This document shows positions 25,044-34,847 of a stretch of DNA of 64,000 nucleotides, piece after piece. The DNA lies in NCBI RefSeq assembly GCF_013385425.1, contig NZ_JACAQA010000004.1, forward strand, positions 1-64,000, in the 5' to 3' direction. Each line of letters begins with the position of its first letter. Position 1 is the first letter of the stretch. The translations under genes and the position numbers were made by a program. The stretch is from Pseudomonas gingeri. Lineage in GTDB: Bacteria; Pseudomonadota; Gammaproteobacteria; Pseudomonadales; Pseudomonadaceae. Under the pieces are notes generated by a model that worked only from the letters and a program-made list of their open reading frames with translations, was not told the origin of the DNA and searched no databases.

Positions 25044-26315
25044 ATGACTGAGTCCGTTCTCGACTATATGACCCGTCTGGGTCGCGCTGCCCGCGAGGCT
25101 TCCCGCGTGATCGGCCGTGCCAGCACCGCGCAGAAGAACCGCGCCCTGCTGGCCGCCGCCGCCGCGCTGGACGCTGCCCGCGCCGAGCTGAGTGCCGCCA
25201 ACGAACTCGATCTGGCCGCCGCCCGTGCCAATGGCCTGGAGCCGGCGCTGGTTGAACGTCTGGCCCTGACCCCTGAGCGCATCGACGGCATGATCGTCGG
25301 CCTGCGCCAGGTGGCGAGCCTGCCGGACCCGGTGGGGGCGATCCGCGACATGAGCTACCGGCCTTCGGGGATCCAGGTCGGCAAGATGCGCGTGCCCCTG
25401 GGCGTGATCGGCATCATCTACGAGTCGCGGCCGAACGTGACCATCGATGCCGCCAGCCTGTGCCTCAAGTCGGGTAACGCGACCATCCTGCGCGGCGGCT
25501 CCGAGGCCATTCATTCCAACCGCGCCATTGCCGCCTGTATCCAGCGCGGCCTGGACGAAGCCGGTCTGCCGGCGGCCGTGGTGCAGGTGGTGGAAGTCAC
25601 CGACCGCGCCGCCGTCGGGGCGCTGATCAGCATGCCCGAGTACGTCGACGTGATCGTGCCGCGCGGTGGCAAGGGCCTGATCGAGCGGGTCAGCCGCGAG
25701 GCGCGGGTGCCGGTGATCAAGCACCTGGACGGCATCTGCCATGTGTATGTCAGCGCCCACGCCGACCTGGCGAAGGCCCGCGACATCGCTTTCAACGCCA
25801 AGACCTATCGTTATGGCATCTGCGGCGCCATGGAAACCTTGCTGGTGGATAAGGCGGTCGCCGCCGAATTCCTCCCGGCCATGGCCGAGCGCCTGCGCGC
25901 CAAGGGTGTCGAGCTGCGCGGTTGCGAGCGGACCCGGGCGGTGATCGAGGCCATCGCCGCCAGCGAAGAAGACTGGAGCACCGAATACCTGGCGCCGATC
26001 CTGTCGATTCGGGTGGTCGACGGGCTGGACGCGGCCATCGAGCACATCAACCACTACGGCTCGCACCATACCGACGCCATCGTCACCGAGAACCTGGCGC
26101 AGTCCCGGGCCTTCATGGCCGAAGTCGACTCCAGTTCGGTGATGCTCAATGCCCCGACCTGCTTCGCCGACGGCTTCGAATACGGATTGGGTGCCGAGAT
26201 CGGCATTTCTACTGATAAGCTGCACGCCCGCGGCCCGGTAGGGCTGGAAGGCCTGACCTGCGAGAAGTACATCGTGGTCGGCGACGGGCAGTTGCGCGGT
26301 CAGGCCGCGGTCTGA
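25044..26315 (+). CDS. proA: Gamma-glutamyl phosphate reductase
   Basis: The 423-residue enzyme matches ProA over its length. The catalytic cysteine is in the segment [12 protein letters not shown], the NADPH-binding and substrate blocks include [20 protein letters not shown] and [17 protein letters not shown], and the C-terminal [20 protein letters not shown] is typical. It reduces gamma-glutamyl phosphate to glutamate semialdehyde, the second step of proline synthesis. proB is not in this window. nadD starts five bases after its stop, opening a long plus-strand gene run. Confidence 0.96.
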   Translation: MTESVLDYMTRLGRAAREASRVIGRASTAQKNRALLAAAAALDAARAELSAANELDLAAARANGLEPALVERLALTPERIDGMIVGLRQVASLPDPVGAIRDMSYRPSGIQVGKMRVPLGVIGIIYESRPNVTIDAASLCLKSGNATILRGGSEAIHSNRAIAACIQRGLDEAGLPAAVVQVVEVTDRAAVGALISMPEYVDVIVPRGGKGLIERVSREARVPVIKHLDGICHVYVSAHADLAKARDIAFNAKTYRYGICGAMETLLVDKAVAAEFLPAMAERLRAKGVELRGCERTRAVIEAIAASEEDWSTEYLAPILSIRVVDGLDAAIEHINHYGSHHTDAIVTENLAQSRAFMAEVDSSSVMLNAPTCFADGFEYGLGAEIGISTDKLHARGPVGLEGLTCEKYIVVGDGQLRGQAAV

Positions 26316-26319
26316 GCGA

Positions 26320-27006
26320 GTGAGTAAACGTCCGCCAGCCGTCGTCAGCCCGCGCCAGGTTCCGCCCCGGCGCATTGGCGTGCTCGGCGGAACCTTCGAC
26401 CCGGTGCACATCGGCCATTTGCGCAGTGCCCTGGAAGTCGCGGAGCTGATGGACCTCGATGAGTTGCGCCTGACCCCCAGTGCCCGGCCGCCCCATCGGG
26501 ATACACCGCAGGTCTCGGCCATTGATCGATTGGCCATGGTCGATTGCGCGGTGGCCGGCGTCAGCCCGCTGGTGGTGGACGACCGCGAGCTGCAACGGGA
26601 CAAGCCGTCCTACACGATCGACACCCTGGAACTGATGCGCGCCGAGCTGGCCGCTGAGGACCAGTTATTCTTGTTGTTGGGCTGGGACGCATTTTGCGGC
26701 CTGCCCACGTGGCACCGCTGGGAAGAATTGCTCCAGCATTGCCATATCCTGGTGCTGCAACGCCCGGATGCCGACAGCGAACCGCCGGATGCCTTGCGCA
26801 ACCTGCTGGCCGCGCGGTCGGTCAGCGACCCGAAGGCCCTGCCGGGGCCTGGCGGGCATATTACATTCGTCTGGCAGACACCCCTCGCGGTGTCGGCCAC
26901 CCAGATCCGTCAACTGCTGGCCAGCGGTAAGTCGGTACGTTACCTGGTGCCTGACGCGGTCCTGGCCTATATCGATGCGCACGGGCTGTACCGTGCGTCG
27001 AACTGA
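26320..27006 (+). CDS. nadD: Nicotinate-nucleotide adenylyltransferase
   Basis: The 228-residue protein starts at GTG 26320, five bases after proA, and carries the nucleotidyltransferase motif [20 protein letters not shown] at about residues 18-37 and the C-terminal SATQIRQLL (ISSTxIR-type). The active-site HIGH-like HIGH is present exactly. It adenylates nicotinate mononucleotide to deamido-NAD in NAD synthesis. The first 17 residues are a proline-rich extension ahead of the fold. The order proA-nadD-rsfS-rlmH is conserved in proteobacteria. Confidence 0.95.
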   Translation: MSKRPPAVVSPRQVPPRRIGVLGGTFDPVHIGHLRSALEVAELMDLDELRLTPSARPPHRDTPQVSAIDRLAMVDCAVAGVSPLVVDDRELQRDKPSYTIDTLELMRAELAAEDQLFLLLGWDAFCGLPTWHRWEELLQHCHILVLQRPDADSEPPDALRNLLAARSVSDPKALPGPGGHITFVWQTPLAVSATQIRQLLASGKSVRYLVPDAVLAYIDAHGLYRASN

Positions 27007-27076
27007 AACGGCGCGCTTGAAAGCACGAATAGTCGTGTATTGAAGCGCCCGAACATATGAGCAAAACGAGTTTTTT

Positions 27077-27571
27077 ATGACCAACAACGACGTAAACAAA
27101 GTAAAGCGCAAAGGCACGTTCAAGAGTGCTCCGCTGCCGGAGAAAGTCCTCAGCGGTGAGCCCCTCAAGGGTGAAGAGCTGGTCAAGATTGCCGTAGCCG
27201 CCCTGGAAGACGTCAAGGGCCAGGACATCCTGGTGATCGACGTTCGTGAAAAGCAGAGCATCACCGACTTCATGATCATCGCCACCGGTACCTCCAACCG
27301 CCAGATCGGCGCGATGCTGGACAAGGTCCGCGAAGCGGTCAAGGCCCTGGGCATCAAGCCGCTGGGTGAAGAAGGCAAGGGCGACAGCGACTGGGTACTG
27401 TTGGATATGGACGACGTGATCGTCCACATGATGACCGCCAGCGCTCGCCAGTTCTATGACCTGGAGCGTTTGTGGCAGGGTGCCGAGCAGAGCCGTTCGG
27501 CCAGCGCCGCGCACCACAGCCCGGAAAACACCCATGAGCATTTCATCAAGCTCAACAAAGACCAGGAATAA
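27077..27571 (+). CDS. rsfS: Ribosomal silencing factor
   Basis: The 164-residue protein contains the RsfS (Iojap/DUF143) domain at about residues 35-140: EELVKIAVAALEDVKGQDIL, SITDFMIIATGTSNRQIGAM, and GDSDWVLLDMDDVIVHMM with YDLERLW. RsfS binds ribosomal protein L14 and blocks subunit joining during starvation. The N-terminal 30 residues and a histidine-rich tail are extensions beyond the E. coli length of 105. It precedes rlmH by 9 bases, the standard arrangement. Confidence 0.94.
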   Translation: MTNNDVNKVKRKGTFKSAPLPEKVLSGEPLKGEELVKIAVAALEDVKGQDILVIDVREKQSITDFMIIATGTSNRQIGAMLDKVREAVKALGIKPLGEEGKGDSDWVLLDMDDVIVHMMTASARQFYDLERLWQGAEQSRSASAAHHSPENTHEHFIKLNKDQE

Positions 27572-27580
27572 GGTGGCGTT

Positions 27581-28048
27581 GTGCGCCTGCGCCTGATTGC
27601 TGTCGGTTCACGCATGCCCAAGTGGGTGGAAGAGGGTTGGCACGAGTATGCCAAGCGTCTGCCATCCGAACTGGCGCTGGAACTGGTGGAAATTCCGCTC
27701 AATACCCGGGGCAAGAACGCCGACGTGACGCGTTTTATCCGTCAGGAAGGCGAAGCGATGCTGGCCAAGGTCGGTCCGAACGAGCGGATCGTCACGCTGG
27801 AGGTCCATGGCAAGCCGTGGAGCACCGAGCAGTTGGCGGTCGAGCTGGATCGCTGGCGGCTGGATTCGCGCACGGTCAACTTCATGGTCGGCGGTCCCGA
27901 GGGGCTGGCGCCGGAGGTCTGTGCGCGGGCCGATCAGCGCTGGTCGCTGTCGCCGCTGACCTTGCCGCACCCCTTGGTGCGGATCCTGATCGGTGAACAG
28001 CTGTATCGCGCCTGGACCGTGCTGTCCGGGCATCCTTACCATAAATAA
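27581..28048 (+). CDS. rlmH: 23S rRNA pseudouridine-1915 N3-methyltransferase
   Basis: The 155-residue SPOUT methyltransferase starts at GTG 27581 ([20 protein letters not shown]) and keeps the knot motifs [20 protein letters not shown] and the C-terminal [20 protein letters not shown]. It methylates pseudouridine 1915 in helix 69 of 23S rRNA on the assembled ribosome. The length equals the E. coli protein. It lies between rsfS and mrdA with 9-base gaps, so this is clearly one operon. Confidence 0.96.
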   Translation: MRLRLIAVGSRMPKWVEEGWHEYAKRLPSELALELVEIPLNTRGKNADVTRFIRQEGEAMLAKVGPNERIVTLEVHGKPWSTEQLAVELDRWRLDSRTVNFMVGGPEGLAPEVCARADQRWSLSPLTLPHPLVRILIGEQLYRAWTVLSGHPYHK

Positions 28049-28057
28049 GCCTGCCGA

Positions 28058-29944
28058 ATGACCCAGCCGATTCGCCTCAAGGACCACGAGAAAGACGCCC
28101 GTCTGGTGCGTAACCGTGTCGTGGTCGGCGCAATTGTGGTGGTGGCGCTGATCGGCGTGCTGATCGCCCGGTTGTATTTCCTCCAGGTGATCCAGTATGA
28201 CTATCACTCGACCAAGTCGGAAAACAACCGCGTCCATGTCCAGTCGATTCCGCCCAGCCGTGGCCTGATCTACGACCGTAATGGCCTTGTAGTGGCGGAT
28301 AACCGGCCCAGCTTCAGCCTGAGCGTGACCCGTGAGCGTTCGGGGGACTGGCGCCAGGTGCTGGATGTGCTGGTGGAGGTCCTGCAGCTCACCCCGGAAG
28401 ATCGCGTCCTTTTCGAAAAACGCGTGCGCCAGGGCCGGCGGCCGTTCGAGCCGGTGCCGATCCTGTTCGAGTTGACCGAAGAGCAGATCGCCCGGGTGGC
28501 CGTGAACCAGTTCCGCCTGCCGGGCGTCGAGGTGGTCGCGCAATTGGTTCGCCATTATCCCCAGGGCGCGCACTTCGCGCATTCGGTGGGCTATATGGGG
28601 CGGATCAACGAAGCGGAGCTCAAGGCCCTGGACCCGGTGAACTACAGCGGCACCCACCATATCGGCAAGACCGGCATCGAGCGTTTCTACGAGGCCGAGC
28701 TGCATGGCCAGGTGGGTTACGAGGAAGTCGAGACCAACGCCCGCGGGCGTATCCTGCGGGTGCTCAAGCGCACCGACCCGGTGCCGGGCAAGGACATTGT
28801 CCTGAGTCTGGACATCAAGCTGCAGGAGGCCGCCGAAGAGGCCCTCGGCGGCCGTCGTGGCGCCGTGGTGGCCTTGAACCCGGCCACCGGCGAGGTGCTG
28901 GCGATGGTCAGTCAGCCGAGTTTCGACCCGAACCTGTTCGTCACCGGGATCGGCTTCAAGGCCTACGCCGAGTTGCGCGATTCCATCGACCGGCCGCTGT
29001 TCAACCGGGTGCTGCGCGGCCTTTATCCGCCCGGTTCGACCATCAAGCCGGCGGTGGCGATTGCCGGGCTCGACAGCGGCGTGGTCAACGCTACGACGCG
29101 GGTTTTCGACCCCGGTTACTACGAACTGCCCAACTACGATCACAAATACCGCAACTGGAACCGCACCGGCGATGGCTGGGTGGACCTGGACACGGCGATC
29201 ATGCGTTCCAACGACACCTACTTCTATGACCTGGCCCACAAGCTGGGCATCGACCGGCTGTCCACCTACATGAACAAGTTCGGCCTGGGCCAGAAGGTCT
29301 CCCTGGACATGTTTGAGGAATCGCCGGGGCTGATGCCTTCGCGCGAATGGAAGCGCACCACCCGGCGTCAGGCCTGGTTCCCCGGCGAAACCCTGATCCT
29401 CGGGATCGGCCAGGGCTATATGCAGGCCACACCCCTGCAACTGGCCCAGGCCACGGCGTTGGTGGCGAACAAGGGCGTGTGGAACCGTCCGCACCTGGCC
29501 AAGACCATCGAAGGCCAGAAACCGCTGGATAAAGACCCGATGCCGGATATCGTCCTGCGTAACCAGGCGGATTGGGACAAGGTCAGCCATGGTATGCAGC
29601 AAGTGATGCACGGTGCCCGTGGCACCGCGCGCAAGGCGGCCGTCGGTTCGCAGTACCTGATCGCCGGCAAGAGCGGGACCGCCCAGGTCGTGGCGATCAA
29701 GCAGGGCGAGAAGTACGACCGCTCGAAAGTCCAGGAACGTCATCGCGACCACGCCCTGTTCGTCGGCTTCGCCCCGGCCAACAACCCGAAAATTGCCGTG
29801 GCGGTGATGGTCGAGAACGGTGAATCCGGTTCCGGCGTCGCCGCGCCGGTGGTTCGCCAGGTCATGGACGCCTGGTTGCTCGGCCCGGATGGCAAGCTCA
29901 AACCCGAATATGCCGACTCAACCCCCTTGCAGGTGATGCCTTGA
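28058..29944 (+). CDS. mrdA: Penicillin-binding protein 2 (elongasome transpeptidase)
   Basis: The 628-residue protein has an N-terminal membrane anchor at about 23-42, a dimerisation (pedestal) domain and a transpeptidase domain. The catalytic S327 and K330 lie in LYPPGSTIKPAVA, SxN is SND near 386, and KSGTAQ is near 537. It crosslinks lateral murein with RodA in the elongasome. Its stop overlaps the rodA start by four bases (TTGA), and rodA, mltB, rlpA and dacA follow, so the shape and septal genes are coupled. Confidence 0.97.
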   Translation: MTQPIRLKDHEKDARLVRNRVVVGAIVVVALIGVLIARLYFLQVIQYDYHSTKSENNRVHVQSIPPSRGLIYDRNGLVVADNRPSFSLSVTRERSGDWRQVLDVLVEVLQLTPEDRVLFEKRVRQGRRPFEPVPILFELTEEQIARVAVNQFRLPGVEVVAQLVRHYPQGAHFAHSVGYMGRINEAELKALDPVNYSGTHHIGKTGIERFYEAELHGQVGYEEVETNARGRILRVLKRTDPVPGKDIVLSLDIKLQEAAEEALGGRRGAVVALNPATGEVLAMVSQPSFDPNLFVTGIGFKAYAELRDSIDRPLFNRVLRGLYPPGSTIKPAVAIAGLDSGVVNATTRVFDPGYYELPNYDHKYRNWNRTGDGWVDLDTAIMRSNDTYFYDLAHKLGIDRLSTYMNKFGLGQKVSLDMFEESPGLMPSREWKRTTRRQAWFPGETLILGIGQGYMQATPLQLAQATALVANKGVWNRPHLAKTIEGQKPLDKDPMPDIVLRNQADWDKVSHGMQQVMHGARGTARKAAVGSQYLIAGKSGTAQVVAIKQGEKYDRSKVQERHRDHALFVGFAPANNPKIAVAVMVENGESGSGVAAPVVRQVMDAWLLGPDGKLKPEYADSTPLQVMP

Positions 29945-31086
29945 TCGCCAATTTCGACCGCATCCTCTCCAGTGAAGATGTGATGCGCCGCCGGGCCACC
30001 TTGTTGCAACGCATGCACATTGATGGCCCCTTGCTGGTCCTGCTGCTGACCCTGGCGGCCGGCAGCCTGTTCGTCCTCTATTCGGCCAGCGGCAAGAGCT
30101 GGGACCTGCTGATCAAGCAGGCCACCTCCTTCGGCATCGGCCTGGTCTCGATGTTCGTCATCGCCCAGCTCGAACCGCGCTTCATGGCGCGCTGGGTGCC
30201 ACTGACCTACGTGCTGGGGGTGATGCTGCTGGTGGTGGTGGATGTCATGGGGCACAACGCCATGGGCGCCACGCGCTGGATCAATATTCCCGGGGTGATC
30301 CGCTTCCAGCCGTCGGAATTCATGAAGATCCTGATGCCGGCTACCATCGCCTGGTACCTGTCCAAGCGCACCCTGCCGCCGCAGCTCAAGCACGTGGCCA
30401 TCAGCCTGATGCTGATCGGCGTGCCGTTTATCCTGATCGTCCGCCAGCCCGACCTCGGCACCTCGCTGCTGGTCCTGGCCGGCGGTGCGTTCGTGCTGTT
30501 CATGGGCGGCCTGCGCTGGCGCTGGATCATCAGCGTACTGGCGGCGGCGATCCCGGTGGCGGTGGGCATGTGGTTCTTTATCATGCACGACTACCAGAAA
30601 CAGCGGATCCTGACCTTCCTCGACCCGGAAAGCGATCCGCTGGGCACCGGCTGGAACATCATTCAGTCCAAGGCCGCCATCGGTTCCGGTGGTGTATTCG
30701 GCAAGGGCTGGCTGCTGGGCACCCAGTCGCACCTGGACTTCCTGCCGGAAAGCCATACCGATTTCATTATCGCGGTGATGGGCGAAGAGTTCGGCCTGGT
30801 GGGTATTTGCGCCTTGCTGCTGCTCTACCTGCTGCTGATCGGGCGCGGGCTGGTGATTACCGCCCAGGCCCAGACGCTGTTCGGCAAACTGCTGGCCGGC
30901 AGCCTGACCATGACGTTTTTTGTGTATGTTTTCGTCAACATCGGTATGGTCAGCGGTCTGCTGCCGGTGGTGGGGGTGCCGTTGCCATTCATTAGCTATG
31001 GCGGAACTTCGCTGGTGACACTGCTGTCAGCGTTTGGGGTTTTGATGTCGATCCATACCCACCGCAAGTGGATCGCACAGGTTTGA
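29941..31086 (+). CDS. rodA: Rod-shape peptidoglycan glycosyltransferase
   Basis: The 381-residue SEDS-family protein has about ten membrane segments. The SEDS blocks are GHNAMGATRWINIPGVIRFQ (with the PSEFMK continuation), IIQSKAAIGSGGVFGKGWLL and the end GLLPVVGVPLPFISYGGTSL. The essential Asp is expected in the loop containing HLDFLPESHTDFIIAV. It polymerises lipid II with MrdA. I keep TTG 29941, which couples to the mrdA stop; ATG 29983 (367 residues) is a possible alternative start. Confidence 0.95.
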   Translation: MIANFDRILSSEDVMRRRATLLQRMHIDGPLLVLLLTLAAGSLFVLYSASGKSWDLLIKQATSFGIGLVSMFVIAQLEPRFMARWVPLTYVLGVMLLVVVDVMGHNAMGATRWINIPGVIRFQPSEFMKILMPATIAWYLSKRTLPPQLKHVAISLMLIGVPFILIVRQPDLGTSLLVLAGGAFVLFMGGLRWRWIISVLAAAIPVAVGMWFFIMHDYQKQRILTFLDPESDPLGTGWNIIQSKAAIGSGGVFGKGWLLGTQSHLDFLPESHTDFIIAVMGEEFGLVGICALLLLYLLLIGRGLVITAQAQTLFGKLLAGSLTMTFFVYVFVNIGMVSGLLPVVGVPLPFISYGGTSLVTLLSAFGVLMSIHTHRKWIAQV

Positions 31087-31103
31087 GCAAGGTGAACAAT
31101 TCA

Positions 31104-32114
31104 ATGCAAGTATTGCGCGGTTGGGCGGCTCGGTGTGCGCCCTGGATAGGCCTGGTCGGCTGTCTGGGGGCAGGAACGGGCGCGCTGGCCGGTGACTACG
31201 AAGGTTCGCCGCAAGTGGCCCAGTTCGTCGCGGAAATGACCCGCGACTACGGCTTTGCCGGTGAGCAACTGATGGAGGTGTTCCGTCAGGTCGAGCGCAA
31301 GCAGAGCATTCTCGACGCGATTTCCCGCCCGGCGGAACGGGTCAAGCCGTGGAAGGAATACCGGCCGATCTTTATCACCGAGGCCCGGGTGGCCCGTGGC
31401 GTCGATTTCTGGCGCCAGCATGAAGCGGCCCTGGCCCGTGCCGAGCAGGAATACGGCGTGCCGGCCCAGGTGATTGTCTCGATCATCGGCGTGGAAACTT
31501 TTTTTGGCCGTAACACCGGCAATTACCGGGTGATCGACGCCTTGTCGACCCTGGGCTTCGACTATCCGCCGCGGGCCGATTTTTTCCGCAAGGAGTTGCG
31601 TGAATTCCTCCTGCTGGCCCGTGAAGAGCAGCTCGACCCGCTGAGCCTCAAGGGTTCCTACGCCGGAGCCATGGGCCTGCCGCAGTTCATGCCGAGCAGT
31701 TTTCGCGCCTATGCGGTGGATTTCGACGGCACCGGCCATATCAATATCTGGACCAACGCCGACGACGCCATCGGCAGCGTGGCCAGCTATTTCAAGCGCC
31801 ACGGCTGGGTCGCCGGGGAACCGGTGGTCAGCCGCGCGGATGTGCGCGGCGACCAGGTCGACCAGGGCCTGAGCCCGGGTCTCGAGCCGGTCAAGACCGT
31901 TGGGGAGTTGCGGGCGCTGGGCTGGTCGAGTCATGATGCGTTGCGCGATGATATGCCAGTGACGGCGTTTCGCCTGGACGGCGACAATGGCCCGGAATAT
32001 TGGATGGGCCTGAAGAATTTTTATGCGATCACGCGCTATAACCGCAGCGTAATGTACGCCATGGCCGTGCATCAGCTGTCTGACCTGTTGGTCCAAGCAC
32101 GGGGCGTCAAGTAA
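31104..32114 (+). CDS. mltB: Membrane-bound/soluble lytic murein transglycosylase B
   Basis: The 336-residue protein starts at ATG 31104, with AAGGTG upstream, and has a signal peptide (VLRGWAARCAPWIGLVGCLG). The transglycosylase fold shows the catalytic Glu in VIVSIIGVETFFGRNTG, plus YAGAMGLPQFMPSSFRAYAV and an EF-hand-like DFDGTGHINIW loop. It cleaves murein to 1,6-anhydro products. VGC is present in the signal, so lipid anchoring is possible but a weak lipobox. It corresponds to P. aeruginosa SltB1 (about PA4001). Its stop overlaps the rlpA start by one base. Confidence 0.9.
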   Translation: MQVLRGWAARCAPWIGLVGCLGAGTGALAGDYEGSPQVAQFVAEMTRDYGFAGEQLMEVFRQVERKQSILDAISRPAERVKPWKEYRPIFITEARVARGVDFWRQHEAALARAEQEYGVPAQVIVSIIGVETFFGRNTGNYRVIDALSTLGFDYPPRADFFRKELREFLLLAREEQLDPLSLKGSYAGAMGLPQFMPSSFRAYAVDFDGTGHINIWTNADDAIGSVASYFKRHGWVAGEPVVSRADVRGDQVDQGLSPGLEPVKTVGELRALGWSSHDALRDDMPVTAFRLDGDNGPEYWMGLKNFYAITRYNRSVMYAMAVHQLSDLLVQARGVK

Positions 32115-33130
32115 TGCAGGCTTTGCCGATTCCAAAACCACTGAAGCTGTTGGCTTACACCGCGTTGGCGGTGCTGGTGGTCAGTTGTTCGACCAGCCGC
32201 TCGCCCTATCAGTCGTCGTCCTCCTCCAATACCATCCGCGCCAAGCCGGGCCTGGACATCAACCGTGCCCATAAAGACGGCGCGCCGTGGTGGGACGTCG
32301 ATGTGTCGCGGATCCCGGATGCCACGCCGACCTTGCACACCGGGCCGTACAAGGCCAACCCCTACACGGTGCTGGGCAAGACCTATTTCCCGCTGACCGA
32401 CTCCAAGCGCTACGTGGCCCAGGGCACGGCGTCCTGGTACGGCACCAAGTTCCATGGCCAGAACACCGCCAATGGCGAGGTCTATGACCTGTACGGCATG
32501 AGTGCCGCGCACAAGACCCTGCCGTTGCCCAGCTATGTGCGGGTGACCAACCTGGACAACAACCGCAGCGTGATCCTGCGGGTCAACGACCGTGGGCCGT
32601 TCTATTCGGATCGGATCATCGACCTGTCCTACGCCGCCGCGAAAAAGCTCGGTTATGCCGAGATCGGCACGGCGCGGGTCAAGGTCGAGGGAATCGACCC
32701 GCAGGAATGGTGGGCCCAGAAGGGGCGGCCGGCGCCGCTGATGCTCAACGAACCGCAAGTGGCGCAGTCCCAGGTTCCAGCCCTGACCGCGTCCACCGGG
32801 ACGATCGAGCAGTGGACGCCGCCACCGCAGCAACACGCCACCGACGTTGTGCCCGTACAGGCTGACGCAAAAAAAAACGGTTCTGCACCAGCCTCTGGCC
32901 AGTATCTCCAGGTGGGCGCCTTCGCCAACCCGGACGCTGCCGAACTGTTGAGGTCGAAGCTAAGCTCGATGGTGAAAGCGCCGGTCTTCGTCAGCTCGAT
33001 CGTGCGCAACCAGCAGACCCTGCATCGGGTACGGATGGGGCCGATCGGCACGCCGGGTGAGGTCCAGCAAGTGCAGAACAGCGTACGTCTGGCCAATCTC
33101 GGTTCGCCAAGTCTGGTGACGTCGGAGTAA
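32114..33130 (+). CDS. rlpA: Septal ring lytic transglycosylase lipoprotein
   Basis: The 338-residue lipoprotein has a signal ending in LAVLVVSCST (lipobox VVSC). A double-psi beta-barrel domain at about 95-190 contains QGTASWYGTKFHGQNTANGE and VRVNDRGPF-like NDRGPFYSDRIIDLSYAAAK, and a C-terminal SPOR domain at about 260-335 (YLQVGAFANPDAAELL). In P. aeruginosa RlpA cuts naked glycan strands at division sites, and SPOR targets denuded murein. It overlaps the end of mltB and precedes dacA by 181 bases, where a terminator-like hairpin lies. Confidence 0.96.
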   Translation: MQALPIPKPLKLLAYTALAVLVVSCSTSRSPYQSSSSSNTIRAKPGLDINRAHKDGAPWWDVDVSRIPDATPTLHTGPYKANPYTVLGKTYFPLTDSKRYVAQGTASWYGTKFHGQNTANGEVYDLYGMSAAHKTLPLPSYVRVTNLDNNRSVILRVNDRGPFYSDRIIDLSYAAAKKLGYAEIGTARVKVEGIDPQEWWAQKGRPAPLMLNEPQVAQSQVPALTASTGTIEQWTPPPQQHATDVVPVQADAKKNGSAPASGQYLQVGAFANPDAAELLRSKLSSMVKAPVFVSSIVRNQQTLHRVRMGPIGTPGEVQQVQNSVRLANLGSPSLVTSE

Positions 33131-33240
33131 CACAGGCACAATTGTGGATTAGGCTGCTTTTCAGGGGCCGGGTCCTGGGTTGTTGGTTCGTTTGATAATA
33201 AAAGCCTGGAAAGGGTGGTGGAGCGAGCAACCTGACACGG

Positions 33241-33270
33241 GGCAGTTGGAAAACTGCCGGATTTATTTTT
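33241..33270 (+). terminator. Terminator-like hairpin between rlpA and dacA
   Basis: GGCAGTT (33241-33247) and AACTGCC (33252-33258) form a 7-bp stem with a 4-base loop, followed by GGATTTATTTTT. It may end or attenuate the rlpA transcript, implying a promoter for dacA between 33131 and 33311. Confidence 0.55.
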
Positions 33271-33311
33271 GCCCGCGAGGGCAAGTTTCCATTAGCGATT
33301 TCGAGAGACGG

Positions 33312-34475
33312 ATGAACATCACCACCTTTGCCAAACGTTTGTGCCTGCTTGTACCCCTGATCGTTGCGCCTGCCGCCTGGGCCGCCGATGAAATGGCCCT
33401 GCCGGCCTCGCCGCAACTGGCCGCCAAAGCCTACGTACTCATGGATGCCGCCAGCGGCAACGTGCTGGTCGAGAACAACGGCGACCAGCGCCTGCCCCCG
33501 GCCAGCCTGACCAAACTGATGAGTGCCTACATCGCGACCAAGGAAATCCGTCGCGGGCAGATCGGCGAGAACGATATGGTGACCGTCAGCGAAAACGCCT
33601 GGCGCACCGGCGGCTCGCGGATGTTCATCAAGGTCGGTTCCCAGGTGACCGTCAGCGACCTGCTGCACGGCATCATCATCCAGTCCGGCAACGATGCCAC
33701 CGTGGCGCTGTCCGAGCACATCGCCGGCAGCGAAGACGCGTTCGCCGACATGATGAACAAGACGGCTGGCGAACTGGGCATGACCAACAGCCACTTCATG
33801 AACCCGACCGGCCTGCCGAACCCGGATCACTACTCCTCGCCCCACGACATGGCGATCCTGGCTCGGGCGATCATTCGTCTCGACCCGGTGCACTACGCGA
33901 TCTACTCGCAGAAAGAGTTCTTCTGGAACGGCATCAAGCAGCCTAACCGCAACCTGCTGCTGTGGCGTGACAAAACGGTCGACGGCCTGAAAACCGGCCA
34001 CACTGAAGAGGCCGGCTACTGCATGGTGGCCTCGGCGGTACGTGACGGCCAGCGCCTGATCGCCGTGGTGTTCGGCACCAACAGCGAATCGGCACGTGCT
34101 TCTGAAACCCAGAAGCTGCTGACCTACGGTTTCCGTTTCTTCGAAACCCAGACCTTCTACCAGAAGGGCGCCGAACTGGCCCAGGCACCTGTCTGGAAAG
34201 GCACCACCCACCAGGTCAAGGCCGGCCTGGCCGAAGACCTGACCATGACCATGCCTAAAGGCCAGCTGAAGAAGCTCGCCGCCAGCATGACCATGAACCC
34301 GAAACTGGTCGCACCGATTGCCAAGGGTGACGTGATCGGTAAAGTCGAAGTCAAACTGGACGACAAAGTGGTACACAGCGCCGATCTGATCGCGCTGGAC
34401 GCGGTCGAGGAAGGTGGTATCTTCCGTCGCCTGTGGGACAGCATCCGTATGTTCTTCTACGGCATGTTCAACTGA
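33312..34475 (+). CDS. dacA: D-Ala-D-Ala carboxypeptidase (PBP5)
   Basis: The 387-residue protein starts at ATG 33312 with a signal peptide ending AAWA. The penicillin-binding motifs are S65-L-T-K in PPASLTKLMSAY, SGN in IQSGNDATVALSE and K227-T-G in GLKTGHTEEAG. The C-terminal amphipathic helix GIFRRLWDSIRMFFYGMF anchors it to the inner membrane. It trims pentapeptides to tetrapeptides and thereby sets crosslinking and AmpC signalling. The upstream frame extending to 33180 was rejected because it lacks the signal peptide. Confidence 0.97.
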   Translation: MNITTFAKRLCLLVPLIVAPAAWAADEMALPASPQLAAKAYVLMDAASGNVLVENNGDQRLPPASLTKLMSAYIATKEIRRGQIGENDMVTVSENAWRTGGSRMFIKVGSQVTVSDLLHGIIIQSGNDATVALSEHIAGSEDAFADMMNKTAGELGMTNSHFMNPTGLPNPDHYSSPHDMAILARAIIRLDPVHYAIYSQKEFFWNGIKQPNRNLLLWRDKTVDGLKTGHTEEAGYCMVASAVRDGQRLIAVVFGTNSESARASETQKLLTYGFRFFETQTFYQKGAELAQAPVWKGTTHQVKAGLAEDLTMTMPKGQLKKLAASMTMNPKLVAPIAKGDVIGKVEVKLDDKVVHSADLIALDAVEEGGIFRRLWDSIRMFFYGMFN

Positions 34476-34571
34476 GGTCGACCGCTAACAGAAAGTGTCG
34501 ATTTGCGTACCTCGCGCCTGACCCGGGCGTGAGGTATGTCCGTTGCCTGGGCTTACGAGGCCGTTATTGTC

Positions 34572-34847
34572 ATGACAGACACTGAAGTAAAAGCACCGAA
34601 AATCGAATTCCCCGTTACCGACTACCCGGTCAAGGTCATCAGCGACACGGGTGTGGGCAACAAGGACAAGATCCTCGAGATCGTCAAGAAACACGCCACG
34701 ATCAACGATAATCGGGTGGACGAGCGCCAGAGCACCAACGGCAAGTACACCACGATCCAGCTGCATATCGTGGCCACCGGCCAGGACCAGCTGTACGACA
34801 TCAACAGCGAGCTGCGAGCTACCGGCTTCGTGCACATGGTGCTGTGA
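34572..34847 (+). CDS. ybeD: YbeD family (DUF493) protein
   Basis: The 91-residue protein from ATG 34572 has the UPF0250 pattern: [20 protein letters not shown], the strand [20 protein letters not shown] and the end [11 protein letters not shown]. This is an ACT-like small fold of unsettled role, found with dacA and lipB in many bacteria. Its stop shares a base with the lipB start. The in-frame extension to 34536 has no family support. Confidence 0.92.
   Translation: MTDTEVKAPKIEFPVTDYPVKVISDTGVGNKDKILEIVKKHATINDNRVDERQSTNGKYTTIQLHIVATGQDQLYDINSELRATGFVHMVL

Noticed and set aside
27608..29752. Minus-strand open frame of 714 codons
   Set aside because: It is antisense to rlmH and mrdA, histidine- and glutamine-rich, with no motif; a GC-driven shadow.
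33241..33290. Second hairpin GCCCGCGAGGGC after the rlpA terminator as a riboswitch
   Set aside because: It is short, lies in a 50-base stretch and matches no known aptamer; it is probably a REP scrap or leader stem.
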